A stretch of 64,000 nucleotides of DNA from Naematelia aurantialba. Lineage: Eukaryota; Basidiomycota; Tremellomycetes; Tremellales; Naemateliaceae. The translations under genes and the position numbers were made by a program. The notes under the pieces were generated by a model. That model did no database searches. It had not been told where the DNA came from and saw nothing but the letters and a program-made list of their open reading frames with translations. The DNA lies in assembly GCA_021527695.1 (NCBI GenBank), contig JAKFAO010000001.1:1550001-1614000 (forward strand). The letters are read 5' to 3'. Below, in pieces: positions 59,501 to 64,000 of this stretch. Position 1 is the first letter of the stretch; each line of letters begins with the position of its first letter.

Positions 59501-62247
59501 ATACCTTCCAAGTACCAGCGACACCGGGCACACGAGCCTGTCCACCGAGTCGGCCGTCTGTTCCGACCTCTCTGGCGACTCGAGTGACTTCACTCGAGAA
59601 ACTTCGAAGGGATTCCACCATGTTGTTCACGGTGCTCTGCAGCATGTCAGCTCCAGTCCTCCACACTTGGCAGTGTGATAATCACCTTGAGCTCCAATAT
59701 CTCTCCAAAGGCTTCGACATTGATCTTCTTGCTCAAATCACCTTCGGCCACGGCAGTCGTGCTACGGAATGAGCGCAATCCGGCGCCAAGAGGACAACAT
59801 ACACTTCGGCGAGAGATCGCACTTGTGTCGTCAAATTCAAGGCCTATTTCGTCAGTCCCCTTCCATTTCGCGTAACAAGGCACTAACCATCAAATTGACA
59901 TTGTCCGTGAGGACCTTCCACGTCCCTTCGACATTCGGCACCTCGGCTTGACCTCCCAATTTGCCTTCTGTACCGACTTCGAGCGACACTCGCGTGACTT
60001 CTCGAGCAAAGATTGTGAGTTGAGCAACCTATCTCGGTCAGTGACATTCTCAAGTATAACAAGCCACCCACCATATCGTTGACAGTGATCTTGAGATCCA
60101 GAATCTCGCCCTGCACGTCTGCTCGGACCACTTTGGTTAAGTCGCCCCGTGCTACCGACTTCGTCACTTCTGCGATCTCTCGCACCTGATCGGTGAGGTT
60201 CCGTGCCATTTTCTGCTCATCGTCAGCCACAGGTCTACTCCGTTCCACAGGTTTACGGCATTCCGCAGATTCTCGGCGTTGGATAGTCCACTCACGTTGA
60301 CATTGGTTGTCAGGTCGTCCCAGACACCTTCGACACCTTCAACAACAGCTTGGCCACCGAGGATACCCTGCGTGCCGACTTCCAAGGCGACACGCGTCAC
60401 CTCGTTTGCGAACACTGTGAGTTGCCGAACCATCGAGTTGACTGTCTAGACACTGATCAGCGGGCCCAGCCAGTCGACTCACATTCTTCAACACCGCCAT
60501 CTCGCCCTCCGCCTCTATTTCGATCATCTTGCTTAGGTCGCCCTTGAAATATCAGTAACTAACATCTCCAGATATGCAAGACACACTTTTGCCACGGCTG
60601 TCGTCACCGAGCCAATTGATCTCACTTGCGTTGTAAGAGATTCACACATACGATTGACCTGATCATTAGTATCAATACAGGCGAGAGGTTAAATACTCAC
60701 ATTCACAGTCATCTCTTTCCATACACCTTCGACGTCCGGTACTTGAGCCTGACCACCTAATTTTCCTTGCGAACCGACTTCCAATGATACTCTAGACACC
60801 TCGTCTGCTAACGTCCGCAGTGACATCACCTGCCCATGGCGTCAGATCTGTTGGTTTCCCAGCCGAGAGCAGTATCACGTACCATTCCGTTGACAGTTGT
60901 TTTCAATTCCGCAATTTCGCCTGACGCTTCAACATCGATTGTTTCCGATAGATCACCGCGTGCAACAGCCTAAAAACATGGGTTAGTCGCGTCGTCGATG
61001 CGTAGTAGAAGATTTACCTTTGTAACCTTAGCGATACTGCGCACTTGGTTAGTCAAGTTCGCCGCAAGCTTGTTGACCACAGCTGTGAGTTCTCGCCAAG
61101 TTCCTTCGACACCCTCGACAACGGCTTGACCGCCGAGCTTGCCCTGCGTTCCTACTTCCAAAGATACTCGCTCAACCTGAGCGAGTCAGCAAAGATATTC
61201 GTGTTCACGCGATAGAAGACGAACCTCGACCGCGAACGTCTTGAGGCGATCCACCATCGAATTGATAATATCCTTGAGCTCTGTCATGGCCTGTCCCTCC
61301 ACGGGAACAATGATCTTTTGAGTCAAGTCCCCCGTCGCCACAGCCTAGGGAGATCAGCTTGGTTTTACGCTATAGCCAATAAGACTCACCTTACAGACCC
61401 GCGCGATATCCTGCACTTGAGCCTTCAAAAGCTCCAGCTCCTTCTCCGCCGTCATACCGGTCTCGCCAATGGACGCTCTGCCCCATCCTGCAGCCCCAGG
61501 CCCACCAGTCAGCACACTTGCGCCATTTGATGTGGTCAGTATGTTGTGAGACGTGGCGCTGCGAACGGAAGAGAGCTGCGCGGGTGGAGTCGACAGTGAG
61601 ACTGAGAGGGGATGCGACGAAGCCGCTGGAAACGCAGCAGAAGTGGTGTTTGCGGACTGGTTGAGCCAAGGTTGCGTGGGCCGTGAACACGTTGGACAGA
61701 ATGCATTAGTCGGGAATGGTTCCGTCACTGGCGGTGTCCAGTCTGGGGTCAAGAGGTTGGCCGGTTGGGGAGGCTGAGGTCGTTGAGCTTGAGGTGAATC
61801 CTTTCTCGGTAGAGATCGGTCGGACGCCCAAACGCGTTCACCGAGTGCGATGACAGCACGCTCGATCGCGTCTTCCACCGGCGACTTTTCGCCCTCATAT
61901 TGCTCGAGGACGACGTCGGGATTCACTGCGTCTGCCTTGGGCGGAAACGGATACGACGGCGAGGGTTGTTGTGAGATAATAGCCAGCAGAGAGAGAATGT
62001 GCTCTTGGAAAGGGCTTGCTCCGTCGACAGCTAAAGCGGGAAACGGCGACGCAGTTGCCTGTGCAGCCATGGTTGACGCCATGTTCGCGAGCGGCGCGAC
62101 TGCGGGAAGGTCGGCTAGAGGCACTTCAGGCGTGATGGGAGGGGTGATGGGCGCGATGGTCACACTAGACGAGAACAGGTTGGCAGAGGGTGGAAGGGAA
62201 AGAGACTTGCGATTAGCACTGAGCGGTATAGAGTTGTACGCTGCCAT
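56552..62247 (-). CDS. Group III hybrid histidine kinase with poly-HAMP region (Nik1/Os-1 type)
   Basis: ATG at 62247, about fifteen exons, stop at 56552. This soluble osmosensing class feeds the HOG MAP kinase pathway and is the sensor linked to phenylpyrrole fungicides. Seen in order: a disordered N terminus of about 340 residues; seven HAMP-type repeats, each with a GDL/GDF core ([69 protein letters not shown]) and recurring [10 protein letters not shown] and VEGTW blocks; an H-box ([15 protein letters not shown]) with the His to be phosphorylated; ATPase boxes ([33 protein letters not shown]); then a receiver ([29 protein letters not shown] with the acceptor Asp, and VTKPLRRGDLL restored across the last intron). 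No membrane segment is seen. Many introns fall inside or between HAMP units. Confidence 0.94.
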
Positions 62248-63599
62248 GGTTCCAGACCGGGGGTGACAGAGCAAAGGACACGCTGGGCAAGATGGAATGG
62301 AAGCCAGATCGATCGGCAAGAGAGAGAGAGAGTAGCGCGGGGTTTGTAGGTATGGGAGTTTGATGCCTAGCTCTGGTCGAGAACCTCGGGACCGGCACAC
62401 TTCGAGTCATGCCTAGTCGCCGTGGCTAGCCCAGTCTGGTCGTGGGGCTGCTGCAAATTGACTCGAAACACCTCCCTAGTTCCAGTCTGAAAGACTAGAC
62501 TCACCGTGTGACCAGTCGTCTATTTGATATATGAGATGACGCGCTCGAGTTGCCGAGTGCCAAGGATGCGTTCGAGGGGACTCCCAAAGGATCCCGGATA
62601 AGCAACGAGTGACAGGAAAATGGCGCCTGTAATGTGCTGCGCTGCAGTGGACGCTACACTACGTGTGGTCGATATGCGAGATGCACCGGGCCGACAGACG
62701 AGTGAATAGAGAGTAACGAGTCGCGAGTGGGATTTGAGTCGCGACGGCCAAAGTAAAAGGTTCTGCACAGACCGAAGGCGTTGACGTCGTCGAGATGGAG
62801 TAAGAGGGAGAAAGGGGGGGTGGAGGGGGGGTTAGAGAGCAACGCGTCCCCGTCGATGTCTACTGGTCACGACTCGTAGGCAGACAAAGAGAAACAAAAG
62901 GAGTGACGAACTGTCGAGCACCCTACGCGACCGGAGTTAAGAGGATGGTGGTCACGAGGGGGAACAAAGCGCCGTCTCGTATGGAAAGAGATGGCGTGTA
63001 TGAACTCTTTCGCTGCTTGCACCGAGATAGTCTTTGGTCGCGGGCCCAGTCTCCGTCTCTCTCTCTATCTCTCTGTCTGTGTCTAAGAGGACTGCTACCC
63101 AAAACTATAGACGAAAGGTCAGGCGTAGTTGCGAGGCGCCGCAGGCAAAGGGAGAAAGCAGGAGGGGAAGAGGTACAAGGTACTGTCGAGAGAAAGTACT
63201 CAGAGAGGAAGGAAGGAGGGAAGGAGGCGAGGAATGAAAGAATGTGGGAAGAACGGGAAGAAAGGGTCCTGTCCTCAAGGGTTTGGGCCCACGCAGCCCA
63301 CGCTCGAGGGCGCAGGAGCAGAGGGAAATCAAATCAGTGTCTACTCTTTTAAAGTTTTTTGGGCTTGTGTGTCGATCGTCGGCTCTCAAGCGGTTAACCC
63401 GGGAACAGCGTTTCAGGTTGACTAAAATGGCAGAGAAAATAGGCGCGCGAGGAGGATGACGCGCCGTGTAGGAGAGAGTGGAGGTCTCAAAACGTTCTAC
63501 TACTTTGCAAGCTGCCTTGTCGTAGGCGGTCTCTTCTTGGAGATACTTCCCTGGGTCTGGAAATACCGCACAGCAAGAAAATAGACTGTACCAGGCAAC
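62248..63599. promoter_or_regulatory. Divergent intergenic region
   Basis: 1352 nt between the histidine kinase start and the RGG protein start. Contains a purine-rich GGAAGG/GAGAGA stretch near 63130-63260 and a CT repeat near 63055-63085. Open frames here are low complexity; no gene supported. Confidence 0.45.
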
Positions 63600-64000
63600 A
63601 TGCCTCGGCGTCAGCCTTTTGACGAGTTTTTGAATGGTGGCCCAAGCTCACCTCGAGGAAGAGGAGGGCGTGGACGGGGCGGAGGTGGACGTGGTGGCTT
63701 CCCGGGTCGAGGAACTCCCTTAGGAGGTGGAGAGAACGCGCGTGGAGCTTTTCGGGGAGGCGCGAGAGGTGGAAGAGGCAGGACATTCGGCTCAGATTAC
63801 AGCAATGTTGGCTTTGACTATGCTAGCATCCAGAAGCAGGGGTACTCAAAGCTCGAAGGTGGGTCTGATCTCCGACATACTGGAATACGGCGAAGAAAAC
63901 GCTGACATGGGAGTAGGCTACAGGGTTCAGCCCAATGAAGCTGCTTCATCGTCAGATACTTTTCGAGGAGGAGGACGTGGCCGGGGTCGAGGGTTTGACG
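63600..64000 (+). CDS. Arg/Gly-rich protein, 5' part only (runs off window)
   Basis: Starts at ATG 63600. The first exon reads PRRQPFDEFLNGGPSS then a run of RGG/RGRGG units (GRGGRGRGGGGRGGFPGRG, FRGGARGGRGR) and a more ordered end (SDYSNVGFDYASIQKQGYSK). An intron follows LEG (donor GTGGGT near 63860, acceptor near 63918), and the second exon continues RVQPNEAASSSDTFRGGGRG to the edge. RGG repeats are typical of RNA-binding or nucleolar proteins. The family cannot be named from this fragment. 3' end outside the window. Confidence 0.65.

Overview
The window is eukaryotic nuclear DNA from a fungus, most likely a basidiomycete yeast of the Tremellomycetes type. The evidence is dense protein-coding genes on both strands, nearly all interrupted by short GT-AG introns of about 40-110 nt (a few near 190 or longer), moderately GC-rich codon use, and typical fungal proteins: a TPR/F-box/LRR protein like Dia2/Pof3, a group III HAMP-repeat histidine kinase, a Zn(II)2Cys6 regulator and a CFEM-like surface protein. 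The class-level assignment is an inference. I found no rRNA, tRNA, CRISPR, transposon or viral gene.

Layout, left to right. 231-1041 (+) is a small CFEM-like secreted protein. 1331-2490 (-) is an unidentified small spliced gene. 2890-5485 (-) is a Dia2/Pof3-like protein. 6154-9219 (+) is a membrane protein with a secreted Cys-containing ectodomain, and 12746-14277 (-) is a shorter relative with the ectodomain only. Between these two lies hydroxymethylbilane synthase (10108-12159, -). 15268-15824 (+) is a 72-residue hydrophilic protein. 16079-19568 (-) is PRP2 and 19852-21736 (+) is PRP19, divergent splicing genes. 22099-25169 (+) is a large F-box/LRR protein. 25744-27015 (-) is an SH3 protein, divergent from a polyglutamine protein at 27237-29790 (+). 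30332-32471 (-) is cytosolic HSP70. 33127-34401 (-) is unknown. 35423-37431 (-) is a GT61-type glycosyltransferase and 38450-41248 (-) a secreted GH2 hydrolase. 41633-43593 (-) is kynurenine 3-monooxygenase, divergent from the DEAH helicase DHR1/ECM16 (43822-48269, +). 49041-53062 (-) is a zinc-cluster regulator. After a 3.5-kb stretch with no convincing gene comes the HAMP-repeat hybrid histidine kinase (56552-62247, -). An RGG-rich protein (63600 onward, +) runs off the right edge.

Most genes are unrelated housekeeping functions, as is usual in such genomes. Exceptions worth noting are the PRP2/PRP19 pair, which act in the same spliceosome activation step; the two paralogous ectodomain proteins with one TM-bearing and one soluble form; and short tandem repeats, several with a 7-nt period, in promoters, introns and coding sequence. 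Exon boundaries were read by eye from reading frame and GT/AG sites. Those given with coordinates were checked for phase; others are approximate.
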